Source of the DNA: Patagioenas fasciata
Taxonomy: Eukaryota > Chordata > Aves > Columbiformes > Columbidae
DNA length: 64,000 bases
Assembly: GCF_037038585.1 (NCBI RefSeq)
Contig: NC_092521.1
Coordinates: 50,290,398 to 50,354,397 of the forward strand
Direction of reading: 5' to 3'
In this document: one piece after another, positions 25,513 through 63,113 of the stretch
How the letters are laid out: each line of letters begins with the position of its first letter
How positions within the stretch are numbered: the stretch's first letter is position 1
Notes under the pieces: generated by a model
Told to the model about the DNA's origin: nothing
Databases searched by the model: none
Seen by the model: only the letters and a program-made list of their open reading frames with translations
Made by a program: the position numbers and the translations under genes

Positions 25513-28500
25513 CCACAACCAAACCAGAGTACTTTTCATTCTGAAAGATGCGTTTCACTTGAAACATTTTGTGTTTGATTCAGGAATTACTGCATGAAAT
25601 TATGTGAGATGCAGGAAGTAATACTATGTGATCATAATAGTCTCCTTGACCTTAAAATATATGAATCAATAAATTTTTTACTTTGACTCCTCAGTGATTT
25701 AAAGAGATGCTAACCCTCATGAGATCAATGAGATGACCATATGCCTAGCAACCATGGCTGTAGTTGCATGGCAAAATGCAACGTGAGATGCGTACCTAAA
25801 TTGTCTCTAAATAATCTGTTTTGCTCTCCCAATGTTGACATAGCATTTTAATGGGATGAATACTTTAATGTCCTGTTTTTAATGTTGAGTCGGTTGTTCA
25901 AAGCTGGCACAAGGGCTGTGTAGTGCTGCACCTTGCCAGGGAGAAGGGATCAGCAGAGCAACCTCGGGCACACTGGTGGGGTACACAGCAAAGTCAGAAA
26001 GGAACAAGGGATGCCACTTTTTGCTATGGCAGATGTTTCACTGGCTTGAACACACAAATGGAGCATGACACAACACGGACCTGAAATGGACTACTGTGAT
26101 TTTATATACACATATGCAAATATACTCTTTATCCAGCATATGGGTTGAGGTTCCTCCAGTCTCCCTGGAAAAGTAACATCAGAACCTTGCAGTCTGCTTA
26201 TCCAGACTACATTGCATGAAGAGGTAGAAGAAACATACCACTTTCTGAAGACTCCAATAGCAGGCTCTGCAGATGCTCCCCTGGTCATGCTCTACTCAGC
26301 GGGCAAACTGTTATAAGCCTTACCATATTCTCCATTTCAACAGCAAATCCTGAGTTACCAAGTGGCAGTGTGGTGTTCACAGGGACTCAGTAAATTACAC
26401 TAATGCAAACCAGAAGCCATATAAACCCATTAATAGGTCTAATCTCTAATTTGTTAGCATATCAGTGCTTACACACAGTATCTGGCGTGAGTACACACCG
26501 TACCTCTTTGCTCACAGCAGTAAGTGTGGCGTGTCTGCAGACTGCTGCAATAATTAAGCAGCATTTATACAGCATTTTCTTTCAACAGCTCACTGGTTGA
26601 CACCTAGTTTTGGAGCTCTTGGGCCACATGTTGCCATGTAATTGGCACCTCTTTACAGAAGACAAAATTGCACTGCAAAGGTGGGAACCTGCCCAGATCA
26701 TCCAGCAAAAATTGTAGCAAAACTGGAAAAAGCTTTGAGTCATTTGACTTCAAGTCCCAAGCTTTTGCTACTAGGTAATAAATGACTTTGCCTGATTGTA
26801 ATAAAAATGAACAAATTTCAATGACTTCAATGATAAATGCGGAAAGCATGTAATCTTAAGGAGTCACTTTCTGAGATAAGGTAGGGACACTAGTGCAGGT
26901 TGGTAGAGCAGCCATCAAAAGGACATCAAGGCAGAAACAAAGATGAAAAGATAAAAAGACACGATTCAGCATCACCTGACACACTACATGTATATTTAAG
27001 CGAGTATATTTAAATGAGTATCAGCCCCCTCCGTCTGATTTGATTCCACATGGGAATTTTGAAGCACAGAGTACCTGACCAAAGTAACAGGTACATTGAG
27101 GTGGTTATAATTAAAAGGTGATTAGGCCTCCACAGGTAAGGAGGGCTGACAAATGAGAGCTGATTAAAAGAATATGATTTGCTCTACAAGACCAAATAAG
27201 AAACACCATCTTTGTTTAGTACAAGTCTTATTCCGGTTTAGCTGGAAAAACCATCTCGGAACAAGCTACTGTGGTTCGGACTGGCTCGACAAAAAAGTGG
27301 AAGAGTGAGAAACTGGGTGAAACTTCTCACCCACCTGTTGCAGCTTGTCTTCACACAGCTTGCAAGATGTCCAAGGAGAATATTGTGCTCTCCCATGTGC
27401 TTGTGCAGCGTATTGCTTAACGTAGCTCCCACTTCTTGAAAGTGCCTCTGGGTATTAGCGCAATAGAAATAATAAAGGCTCGTAATAAATTATGGAGAAT
27501 AAACAGCAATGGACGTTTTAATTGATTTTGCTGCAAAGCGATCACGTATTGTGTTTCCATTTGCATGCGTGAGTAATTCTTCAGACAGATTGCCATCTAA
27601 AAATCGGAAGGTCATTACCACTAGGTGCTTGAGTTTCTACTCAAAGTGGCAACATGGTTTTCACTTCTGCATTGAGTAAAGCAATGGATACACAGTAAGG
27701 TCTACATCTATGAAGGCAATGCTCAGGGCTTTCCAGCAAAGACATAGAAGAGAACAAAGCAGGCAGCTGTTTTACACAAGCTTCCCAGCACACACCTTTC
27801 CACCATTCAGGGTACCCAGTGAGGGAAAGAATGAAAAATTAAAGACTTGTTTGGTGCGATGGAGGCACCAAGTGACACACTACACAATAAATTAATATTG
27901 GCCTCTTCTTCCGGGCAGAAAAATTTAGTTTTGTTTATGCTGCTGACAAGCAGAACAAGTATTCCCCGTTAGCCTTCCAAGAGGACAGTCCCTAATAACT
28001 ATGCAAAATCCTGGCTTTAAAAAGGAACCTTATGAGACAAAACTTGACAAATGTCCTTCAACAAGAGCAGCCGGGAGTGGGGATGGTCTCCCTTGAGCCT
28101 TGTGTACCACAGGCACAGGCAATGTTGGCAGCATTGATCCAGGTTAACCCTTCAGGGCTACTTTTTCCCTTCCTAGAAGGAAAGAGAGAACTTTCAGGTG
28201 ACACAATCAACGGTGCCAACTTTATCATCAATAACACTCATGCAACTACACGTAAATGCCTGGGACCTCTGCATCCTCACCCCCTGAATATGGCTCACAG
28301 CTGCAATGAAGGCTGAAGGCTGCAGCGGGACTGATGGAATCTGGACCCAGCCCTGGTTTGCTGGCTGCCAGCGTACAGAGGCGACATCAAAACAGACTAT
28401 GATATGTTTGGGCTTCTGTACCTGACTTTACGCAAGATTTCAGAAGTCTCCATGAGCAAAGACAGGCTTAGTCTGATTAGTATTTGTTCATCAGTCTTCA

Positions 28501-29185
28501 ACATCAACATTTCACTGTAGCTTCTGAGTGCAAAAAGGCAGCACTTCCTAAGGGACTGCACTGGAATAACAGTGTGAATTTAGACAGCCATCTAAATAAA
28601 GACATGCATCAGAGATTTAGAGAAATATTTAGATAAATATTGAAATACTATCTCTTCTCCCTGTTTACACTCTAGGTGACAGACGTGATATTACACACTT
28701 AGTTTATGGTGGAAGTTGTCACTCCCTATATCTTGTTTTGCAACCTTAAAAATTGGTTCTCTCCCACCTATGATTCTTAAATCACTCAGTGTAATTCATT
28801 CAGAAAGGAAATGCCCTTTCTGTTTAGTCAGTTTTGCCATCCTTCACCTATGTAAGCTATGCCCACTGCATCCTCTGCTTATGTCCAGTGCCCAGAAAAT
28901 GTGTCAACTTAGTTCCTTGCTTTTAGGATCACACTGCATAGAGTTGAATTTTTTTAATTTATGACATCAAAATTAAAACCCGATATAACTGTAGCTACTC
29001 TAGTTTTATTTAGCAGTTGCCAGATGCCAAGTCCCACACCTGGGATGGCATAACTCCCTGGAAAAGTACAAGCTGGGTGGACGGAACCAATTTTGCAGAA
29101 AGGAACAGGGTGAACATGAGTCAGCAGGCTGTATCAGCAAAGGGGTAGCCAGTAGGTCAAGTGTTTGGGTTATTCCTCTCTCTCT

Positions 29186-29695
29186 GAAACTTGTAAGAGC
29201 ACATCTGGAGTACTGTGTCCAGTCTCTAGCTCCCCAGAATTAAAAAAAAAGACACGGACATACTGGAGCAAGTCCAGGGTACTACCACCATGATAGCTGT
29301 GGCTGCTGGAGCACATGAGCTGTGTTTGCTCAGCTCTAAGCAGACAGCTGGCTCTGGGGACATCTTCCTGTGCTCCACAGCTACCAAAGGGGAGGATGCA
29401 GACAAGGGGGAACCAGGTTCTTCTCAGGCAGACACAGTGACAGTGCAAGAGGCAACATGCTCAAGCTGGAACATAGGAAAATCTCTTTAGATATGGGAAA
29501 CAAACAAACGAATGAACAACAACAAAAAACCTGAACAACAGCCCCAAAGTGTGGTTGAAGAGTGGAACAGTTTGTCCAAGGAGGCTGTGAAATCTCTGCC
29601 TCTGGACAACTGGACAAGTCCCTGAGCCACCTGACCTAACTGGAGTGTGCTTTCAGTAGAAAGTTGGAGTACATGACCCTCTAGAGGTCCCAGGA
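29186..29695 (+). mobile_element. Old CR1 LINE fragment (forward)
   Basis: Starts with the CR1 reverse-transcriptase-end signature GAGCACATCTGGAGTACTGT, followed by TCCAG and CTCCCCAG, then ACATACTGGAGCAAGTCCAG. Later CR1 blocks recur: TTCTTCTCAGGCAG, GTGGAACAGTTTGTCCAAGG, and an end like CTCTAGAGGTCCCA. It is heavily diverged, lacks an open frame and carries an A-rich insertion at about 29497-29532. Boundaries are approximate. Confidence 0.8.
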
Positions 29696-30218
29696 AAACA
29701 TGTTACACCGTGAAGCTATGACACCAAGGCTAATCTGCATTTTTGTCAGCAGATGGCAATATCTGCTAAATTACGTATTTTATTCCAGCAGCGCAATGTG
29801 TGCTGCTGAGCAGTGAAGGCAATAAAGCGGTGGAGAAACCACAGAGAGGCCGCATGGGAATGCACCGCACCCTGCTTTTAGTGAGCCTCCTCCCAGACAG
29901 ATCCCAAACTGACCCCAAACAAACAGATCCCAGAGGGGCGGAGTGCAATCAGCACTCCAAAAACTGCTGACTGTGGCATCAGTCATGCCCCCGGCTCACA
30001 GCCGGTCATGTGAAGCACACGCAGCTATGACAGCTAGATTCACCCCCAGTCAAACAAGCTCCAGGAAAGTGGTTTGCTTGGGAGTTATATTTATTGAAGC
30101 TGCAGAGTAATAGTACACGGGATAGTGAGGCTAATGCTTGGAAATAATGAACCAGTGATGATGCTTTTGACAAACCCAGGATTTTTAAAGTGACTTTGAT
30201 ATTTGTAGACCACATGAT
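29696..30218. other. Short intergenic spacer between CR1 copies
   Basis: About 520 bp between the old forward CR1 and the nested CR1 pair. No gene or known repeat recognised. Confidence 0.6.
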
Positions 30219-30975
30219 TATAGAATCATAGGATAGTTTGGGTTGGGAGGGACCTTCGAAAGCCGTCTAGTCCAACTCCCTGCAATGGGCAGGGACATCT
30301 TCAACCAGATGAGGTTGCTCAGAGCCCCGTTCAGCCTGGCCTGGAATGTTTCCAGGGAGTGGAGCATCTCCCTTATGAGGAAAGGCTGAGGGCGCTGGGT
30401 CTCTCTAGCTCGAAGAAGAGGAGACTGAGGGGCGACCTCATGAATGTTTATAAATATGTAAAGGGTGAGTGTCATGAGGATGGAGCCAGGCTCTTCTCAG
30501 TGACAACCAATGATAGGACAAGGGGCAGTGAGTGCAAACTGGGACACAGGTGGTTCCACTTAAACTTGAGAAGAAACTTCTTCACATTGAGGGTGACAGA
30601 ACACTGGAACAGGCTGCCCAGGGGGGTTGTGGGTTCTTCTCTGGAGACATTCAAAACCCACTTGGACACATTCCTGTGTAACCTCATCCAGATGTTCCTG
30701 CTCCAGCAGGTGGATTGGACTAGATGATCTTTCAAGGTTCCTTCCAATCCCCAACATTCTGTGATTCTGTAGGGCATCTACCACCTCTCTGGGCAACCTG
30801 TGCCAGTGTTTCACCACCCTCATGTCTGGCCCGAATCTCCCGTCCTTTAGCTTAAAAACATCACCCCTTGTCCTATTGCTAAGCGTCCGTCCCCATCTTT
30901 CTTATCGGCCCCTTTTAAGTACAGAAAGGCCGCAACAAGGTCTCCCCGGAGCCTCCTCCAAGCTGAAATAACACT
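30219..30975 (-). mobile_element. CR1 LINE (reverse), split by a second CR1
   Basis: Outer copy in two pieces, 30219-30358 and about 30771-30975. The left piece opens with the reverse complement of a CR1 3' end (TATAGAATCATAGGATAG, then GGTTGGGAGGGACC). The right piece continues the same element (TGGGCAACCTGTGCCAGTGT, then CACCCTCATGT and AAGGTCTCCCCGGAGCC). Read on the - strand the right piece encodes HWHRLPREVVDA, and the left piece resumes with [16 protein letters not shown]. These are consecutive in the CR1 ORF2 C-terminus, so one element was interrupted at that point. The far end near 30975 meets the NPC1 CpG island. Confidence 0.88.
30359..30770 (+). mobile_element. CR1 LINE (forward) nested inside a reverse CR1
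   Basis: A 5'-truncated CR1 3' segment of about 410 bp. It carries an uninterrupted reading frame of 122 codons matching the C-terminus of CR1 ORF2 ([51 protein letters not shown]). The 3' end has the octamer repeat ATTCTGTG ATTCTGT at 30756-30770. The intact frame and clean tail suggest it is younger than its host element. The four bases AGGG occur at both junctions and could be a short target duplication or chance. Confidence 0.9.
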
Positions 30976-31103
30976 TCTGCGCCCTCACGAAGCCACTGAC
31001 CGGCTGCTGCCGCAGCCAAGGCGCGATTTTCCGTTCCGGCGCGGCGCAGCTTCCCGCTGAAACCGGCCGAGCTCCCCACCGCACCGTGGCGGAGCGGAAC
31101 AGC

Positions 31104-31133
31104 CCCGCTCCGCCCCGCCCCGCCCCGCCCCAG
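31104..31133. promoter_or_regulatory. GC-box array (Sp/KLF-type sites)
   Basis: Consecutive CCGCCCCG-like boxes (four overlapping CCGCC/CCCGCCCC motifs) about 305-330 bp upstream of the NPC1 ATG. Such arrays bind Sp1/KLF factors in TATA-less promoters. Confidence 0.7.
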
Positions 31134-31435
31134 CCCCCGCTGCGCGTCCCGCCCGTGGCGTGAGGCGCGGCCCCGCCCGCTGCCGGAGGGGCGGGGCCCG
31201 GGGGTGGGGCGGCGGCGGCCGTTGGCGGTGGCGCGCGGGAAGGGTCCCCCCGCTTCTGCTTCTCGAAGGGGCTGGCGGCGGGGCCTGGAGCACCGCCCGG
31301 GCTGGCGAGAGCGGCCCTTCCGGACCTGCGCGGGCGCGGCTGCCTGACGGCCCACCTTCCTCCTCCTACTCCCGCCGCCTCCCGGTGTTGCGGCGGAGAG
31401 TCCTGCCAGCCCACTGCGCCCCTGCCTGCGCTGCT

Positions 31436-58847
<27,412 letters not shown>

Positions 58848-59323
58848 TTTTTAACAGTGTTCAGTGGACTCAATGAACTCTGGCTTAGGCCCAACTCTCT
58901 TAAGAACCAAAGTGCAGCAATGTTTTATGACATCACACTGTAACCATCACTGACTTGACTCATGCACAGATTCAACTAGAAGATACCAGCTGCAGCTTTG
59001 GACGTAGCTTTAAACTCAGGAAATGCTAGGTGTGGCTCACATAACAGTATTACTAAAACTTAGGTGTGTTAACAAGATTACTGAAACACTTCTGTTTTCA
59101 AGAGGTTGTGTTTTTTTCTTCTAGAAACCTAAACCAGCTGTATTGCAAGTTGAATAGCTGTTCTTGTCAATGAAACTGAGGTGAAGTGTAGGAGAATGGA
59201 CTGCTAAACCACTGACACTAATTTTAAATGCAAGTCAATGCAATTTTTGTCTCTATTTTTAGGGGGAAGCCAACACAAGTTGTAATATTTTTAGTACTCT
59301 TTGCCAAAATGTCTTGTATATAC

Positions 59324-59329
59324 TTTATT
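59324..59329 (-). terminator. RMC1: RMC1 poly(A) signal (AATAAA on - strand)
   Basis: TTTATT on the + strand, giving AATAAA about 80 nt downstream of the RMC1 stop on the - strand. It lies within the predicted NPC1 3' UTR. It is the nearest canonical hexamer to the stop. Confidence 0.65.
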
Positions 59330-59370
59330 ATAAAATAGCAATTTTGTAGTTCAAAAATCTACTTAAATGC

Positions 59371-59376
59371 AATAAA
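59371..59376 (+). terminator. NPC1: NPC1 poly(A) signal (AATAAA)
   Basis: The first canonical hexamer after the NPC1 stop, in an A/T-rich context. It lies 32-37 bases from the RMC1 stop codon on the opposite strand. Confidence 0.8.
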
Positions 59377-59407
59377 TTAAGTTTATACATATCAGTTGAA
59401 GTGTCTT

Positions 59408-59487
59408 TCAGAATGTTGTGGGCTTCATAAGAGCTTCTTCTCCAAAAACTTGTTTGAAGAAAGTGACATGTTCTTCACAGTGCTCAC
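59408..59487 (-). CDS. RMC1: RMC1 terminal coding exon and stop
   Basis: 80 bp. After a split Gly codon, EHCEEHVTFFKQVFGEEALM, then KPTTF and TGA at 59410-59408. Matches the family's C-terminus. Acceptor cctttag. Confidence 0.95.
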
Positions 59488-62400
59488 CTAAAGGGGAGGG
59501 TGGAAAATAAGTTAACTTCAAAACTCAAACTGAGAAGCAACGCTGTAGTTTTGCTTAACCTCAGTTTAAAGTACTAATTACTTAATGCTTTTGAGTAAAG
59601 GAGTTGAACAATTTTAAAGCAAGGGAATACTGGAGTGTCTCTAGTCCTTTAACAAGTATTCTTGTAATGGAGCAGATGTCTGATATAGTTCCTGTATCTA
59701 ACCAGTGGATTTATATCCATGAGAGTTCTTTACTGTCAAGATGCGAGATGTTGGAGTGGCATTCTGTGCCTATAGGCTATCTGGTGACTAAGAACATGCT
59801 GTTGGTACTAGCAGTTTAATTTTTTTTTTTTTTAGAATGAAAGGAACTCTTGTATAAAACAGGCCTTGAATTTTTGTAATCTGTGGAAAGACAACTGAAC
59901 TAAAAGGTTTCTTGATCCAGTTCCTGGCTTTAGGAGAAAGCACTAATTAGAGATAATGGCTTTGCTAAACTAAGCAGTGCAAGCAACTGCAAGCCAAACA
60001 GGTTAGCTTATTCTGCAAGTTCTTCTTTGGCTCAGCCTCTTCACTCCTGGGTGCAGTATACAAAGGAGTAAGACAAATTTGGAACTATGCCTAAAACTAA
60101 GCCTAAAATACAGACTAAAATGCACCAAGGATTTTATCTTGTAATACGGACTCAGCTGGAGCAGAATTGAAACAAGTCTTAGTTCTGCTTGCACTATGAG
60201 TATCTCGGTCTGCTTGTTGCTTACCTGGTGTGAAACTAGGGTTTCCTCGTAACCGCTGATTCCTTTGTTCAAAGAATCTGAATATTGTATAGAAAAGCAT
60301 GTCATCTTCTGCTTGTTTTGCTGCATCAAGGAATTTGCGGGCTGAAATGCTGTCATGTCCTCCAATGCCCCTGATGAATCTCAAGGCAGCCAAAACTTGA
60401 TGTTTGGACAACAGAACTTCCACTATTTCATCATTTGCTGTAGAAAGTCTCTGTGAAGTCAATTACAGCTGTAAGACTTCTAACAAATGATTGAGATGCT
60501 AGTTAGTCACTTCAAGCTTGGTCAGGTAAGCTGTTTGACAAGTCTAACCCACATGTGACATGGAGTTACTATAGTCTGAAATGCTTACTTTTAGCATGTC
60601 CAGAGAGAGCTGATGTGCGGGAGGGTAAATGCTTTCCAGGGACAGTAACAGACAAGCCTAGGGCAAAAGAAAGAAATAACCTTGAACTTCTGAAGACTTC
60701 CCACCTCCACCACTAGCTTATTGAAGCACCTTGTCTTACATACCAAAGGCTTGGAGTCACTGAGCACATGGTACTGCAGAAACTGATGGAGCATGTAGAA
60801 CAAGTTGTGTTGAACTAGGGTTTTGATGACCAGCTCATACAAGTAGTGCTGTGAATGCAGGAAGAAGACCATCAAAGGTAGGTCTCAATACCAGTCTTTA
60901 CAGTCTAGAAGGTAGTGTTGTATAGGACTTAAACACATGACTGAGACTGGTTTGAAACTCTGTGTAATTTCATGGAGGTGATGTACTTGGTATTTCATGT
61001 ATGAAAGTCCTTTACCTGAACTGCAATCTGGAACTGGTTAAGAGAGCGAATGTACTCCATCAAGACTGCTATAGTGAACTTATGAGGTGCTTCCTGGACA
61101 AGAAACAAGTGTTACGTGGAACTTGCACAGCTCCCCTTGTTATTGACAACCCCATGAGAATGGGCATCAAAATACCCTAATCCTGATAATAAACCCTTCC
61201 CCAGGCTATTTCAAGCAGTCAAGTTTGCTAGCACTTAAAGTTAACTTACCTTCTTCTCTGTAAATACAGATAAAACATGTGTGTACATGTCAGACTGATC
61301 AATGACCGCTTGAGTGCGGACTGGACGTTTCAGGAGTGGATTACTTCTACTCAGGCCTGCTTCTACCACCTAGAAGAAAAAAGCCTTTTTAAAAGAAAAC
61401 TAGTGGTGTAGTACAGTTTTAGTCTCAGACTGTTTTTTTTCCATGGGGAACATAATTATAAACATGTTTTGTTACTGAGCAGATTCACATCTGTGGTCAG
61501 GTAATACTAGATGCATTCTATTCAGTGTGGGCTTTCACATTAGAACTGCTTTTACAAGTTATATAAAATGAAGCTCCTATTATAAGTCTTAAAGCCAGGA
61601 GGTGAATCAATCTTACTATGTTGACACAGGCATGCTGCTTTAGAAGGATTTTTAGCATGTGGCTGCACTATGAGAGTTTTAGCAGAATTAAGGGCTTCAT
61701 CTATTGTGCAGTGGTACAGTGTGCCATGAAATCAGTGGTTTGGAAATTTTGATAGTTACGGGTTCCAAGTTGCTTTTTAAGCTTCTACCCTCTTCCTGCT
61801 TTCAAGCACTGCAATATGTTACTTGTCATGCTGGAGATGAGCTATGCAGCATCTGCCACAGCAGAGCACTGAGTGGGGGTCTTGGTGCATCTTGCATAGT
61901 GGACCTTCTGCTGCGAGACTGAGGCAGACAGGGAAGAGCAGATATTTTGCCTTCACTGTGATGCAACCTGAAATGCAAATAGCATTGGCCTGTCTTTGTA
62001 AGCTGCTGTATCTAACATCGTTTACCATTGTATAGCTTTGCTCAGCTTCCAAGTACTTCTTATATTCATTATTCAGTTTGTCAAAAACAGTTGCAATCAC
62101 AGACAGTGATCCCCTTTCTGGCTCACTAAGCACTGAAAAGATAAAAAGAAAAAAATAGCTATGAGGAAAAACAACCAGGAGCTTAATGTTGCCTTTTTCA
62201 AAAGGTGATCTTTAAGGTTTATTCTAAATAAACACTTTCAATCAGGTCAGATTTACTTAACCAAAGGAGTGGGGGAGAAGGGATTTAATTCTTTCATGTG
62301 GTTACATAATTCCTTTAAGAATGGTGACTGAGGGTAGTCTAGGTAAATGACATCTTACAGGACCAAGGTGGTTTCAGAGGTGATCTCAAATCTAAGAACA

Positions 62401-63113
62401 TACCTGGCTAACTTGTGTGAGCGCTTATGAAAAAGCAGTGTTGTACTTTCAAGATACAGATAAAACATCTGAACTTACTTTGAGAACATACAGATAGGAT
62501 AACCATTTTGCATTCTTTCCTTTGGAGAAGGAAATCCATTAGTTTTCCTTTATCTAGCAAGAGGTTAACTACAGGTTCAAGTTTCACTTGAAGACTCCAG
62601 AGGTAACCTTGATTTGAAAGAATAAAACAGAAGTGAATTTCCTTACACAGTTGGATGCCTAGGCTATACTTTTCCATTTTACATCTCAATCATGATTTAT
62701 TTGCCTTCACCTATGTTTTAGAGCAGCATTACCCCAGAAAAGTTGTAGTAAAAATATGGTCATCCTCAGTTATCACTACTGAGAGTAGTCATCTTACTAG
62801 GTACATCTGCTTAGTCATTGATTTTAAGCTGGTTTGTGCACTGTGGGTATAAACTAGCCTCTTTTTGACACTAAGTATTGTTAGGGAGTAGACTTGCCTT
62901 AGCTTACTGAATTATTTGGTATATTGCCTCCTAGAGAAGTTGTTTAGAAATGGCTTATATAGAGTTTACTCAGCATAAGTAAATTTGCTCAGCAGAACTT
63001 CTGCAAGCTGTGAACCTTTGAACTTTTCTGCTTCATTCGTAGAAAAGGTTGCCGCTTACCTTCACTTGCACTGATGATTATATCAGGTTGAAAGACAATC
63101 CAAGAAGAAGAAT
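59408..63113 (-). CDS. RMC1: RMC1, regulator of MON1-CCZ1 (last nine coding exons; 5' part outside window)
   Basis: Homolog of human C18orf8/RMC1 (Mic1-domain protein, about 657 residues). It is the third subunit of the metazoan MON1-CCZ1 complex, the exchange factor that activates Rab7 on late endosomes. Coding segments in gene order: 63113-63060, 62607-62479, 62132-62026, 61369-61250, 61093-61016, 60848-60744, 60657-60589, 60450-60225 and 59487-59408. They join in frame to 321 residues plus TGA, roughly the C-terminal half, which includes the Mic1-like region. All introns are GT-AG and 86-737 bp. Signatures include LMDFLLQRKECKMVILSVCS, HNLFYMLHQFLQYHVLSDSK and KFLDAAKQAEDDMLFYTIFR. Recognition is from recalled family sequence. 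The gene converges on NPC1. Confidence 0.96.
60225..60450 (-). CDS. RMC1: RMC1 coding exon
   Basis: 226 bp. RLSTANDEIVEVLLSKHQVL, ALRFIRGIGGHDSISARKFL, RFFEQRNQRLRGNPSFTP. The most conserved part of the gene visible here. Acceptor acttcacag, donor gtaagc. Confidence 0.96.
60589..60657 (-). CDS. RMC1: RMC1 coding exon
   Basis: 69 bp, phase 0. ACLLLSLESIYPPAHQLSLD, then MLK. Separated from the preceding exon by an 86-bp intron. Donor gtaagc. Confidence 0.94.
60744..60848 (-). CDS. RMC1: RMC1 coding exon
   Basis: 105 bp, phase 0. HYLYELVIKTLVQHNLFYML, then HQFLQYHVLSDSKPL. Mic1-like helical region. Acceptor cattcacag, donor gtatgt. Confidence 0.95.
61016..61093 (-). CDS. RMC1: RMC1 coding exon
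   Basis: 78 bp, phase 0. Starts EAPHKFTIAVLMEYIRSLNQ and ends FQIAVQ. Acceptor tgtccag, donor gtaaag. Confidence 0.95.
61250..61369 (-). CDS. RMC1: RMC1 coding exon
   Basis: 120 bp, phase 0. VVEAGLSRSNPLLKRPVRTQ, then AVIDQSDMYTHVLSVFTEKK. Acceptor cttctag, donor gtaagt. Confidence 0.95.
62026..62132 (-). CDS. RMC1: RMC1 coding exon
   Basis: 107 bp. The Met codon is split across the intron, then LSEPERGSLSVIATVFDKLN and NEYKKYLEAEQSYTM. Donor gtaaac. Confidence 0.95.
62479..62607 (-). CDS. RMC1: RMC1 coding exon
   Basis: 129 bp. YLWSLQVKLEPVVNLLLDKG, then LMDFLLQRKECKMVILSVCS. Acceptor aaatcaag, donor gtaagt. Confidence 0.95.
63060..63113 (-). CDS. RMC1: RMC1 coding exon (most 5' in window)
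   Basis: 54 bp. After a split first codon it reads SSSWIVFQPDIIISASEG. Acceptor catttag, donor gtaagc (on the - strand). The exon before it is not found up to 64000. Confidence 0.92.

Larger units (their letters stand above)
21031..29185. other. ANKRD29-NPC1 intergenic DNA
   Basis: About 8 kb without a supportable gene. It may include an extended ANKRD29 3' UTR, with poly(A)-like AATAAA at 24551-24556 and 24750-24755. Simple-sequence items are an A-rich run (21292-21328), a 22-23 bp imperfect tandem duplication (21335-21379), an A/C-rich tract (25445-25512) and a 14-bp duplication (26990-27017). Open frames are short and unassigned. Confidence 0.65.
58848..59395 (+). other. NPC1: NPC1 3' UTR
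   Basis: About 545 nt from the TAG to the predicted cleavage site some 15-25 nt past the AATAAA at 59371-59376. Its last roughly 90 nt are expected to be transcribed from the other strand as RMC1 3' UTR. Confidence 0.8.
59488..63059. other. RMC1 introns in window
   Basis: Eight short introns (737, 138, 86, 167, 156, 656, 346 and 452 bp in + strand order from 59488). A T run lies at 59819-59834. No repeat family or embedded gene recognised. Confidence 0.8.

Noticed and set aside
29290-29617. Open frames of 66-92 codons near 29.3-29.6 kb
   Set aside because: They translate the diverged CR1 fragment at 29186-29695 in unrelated frames.
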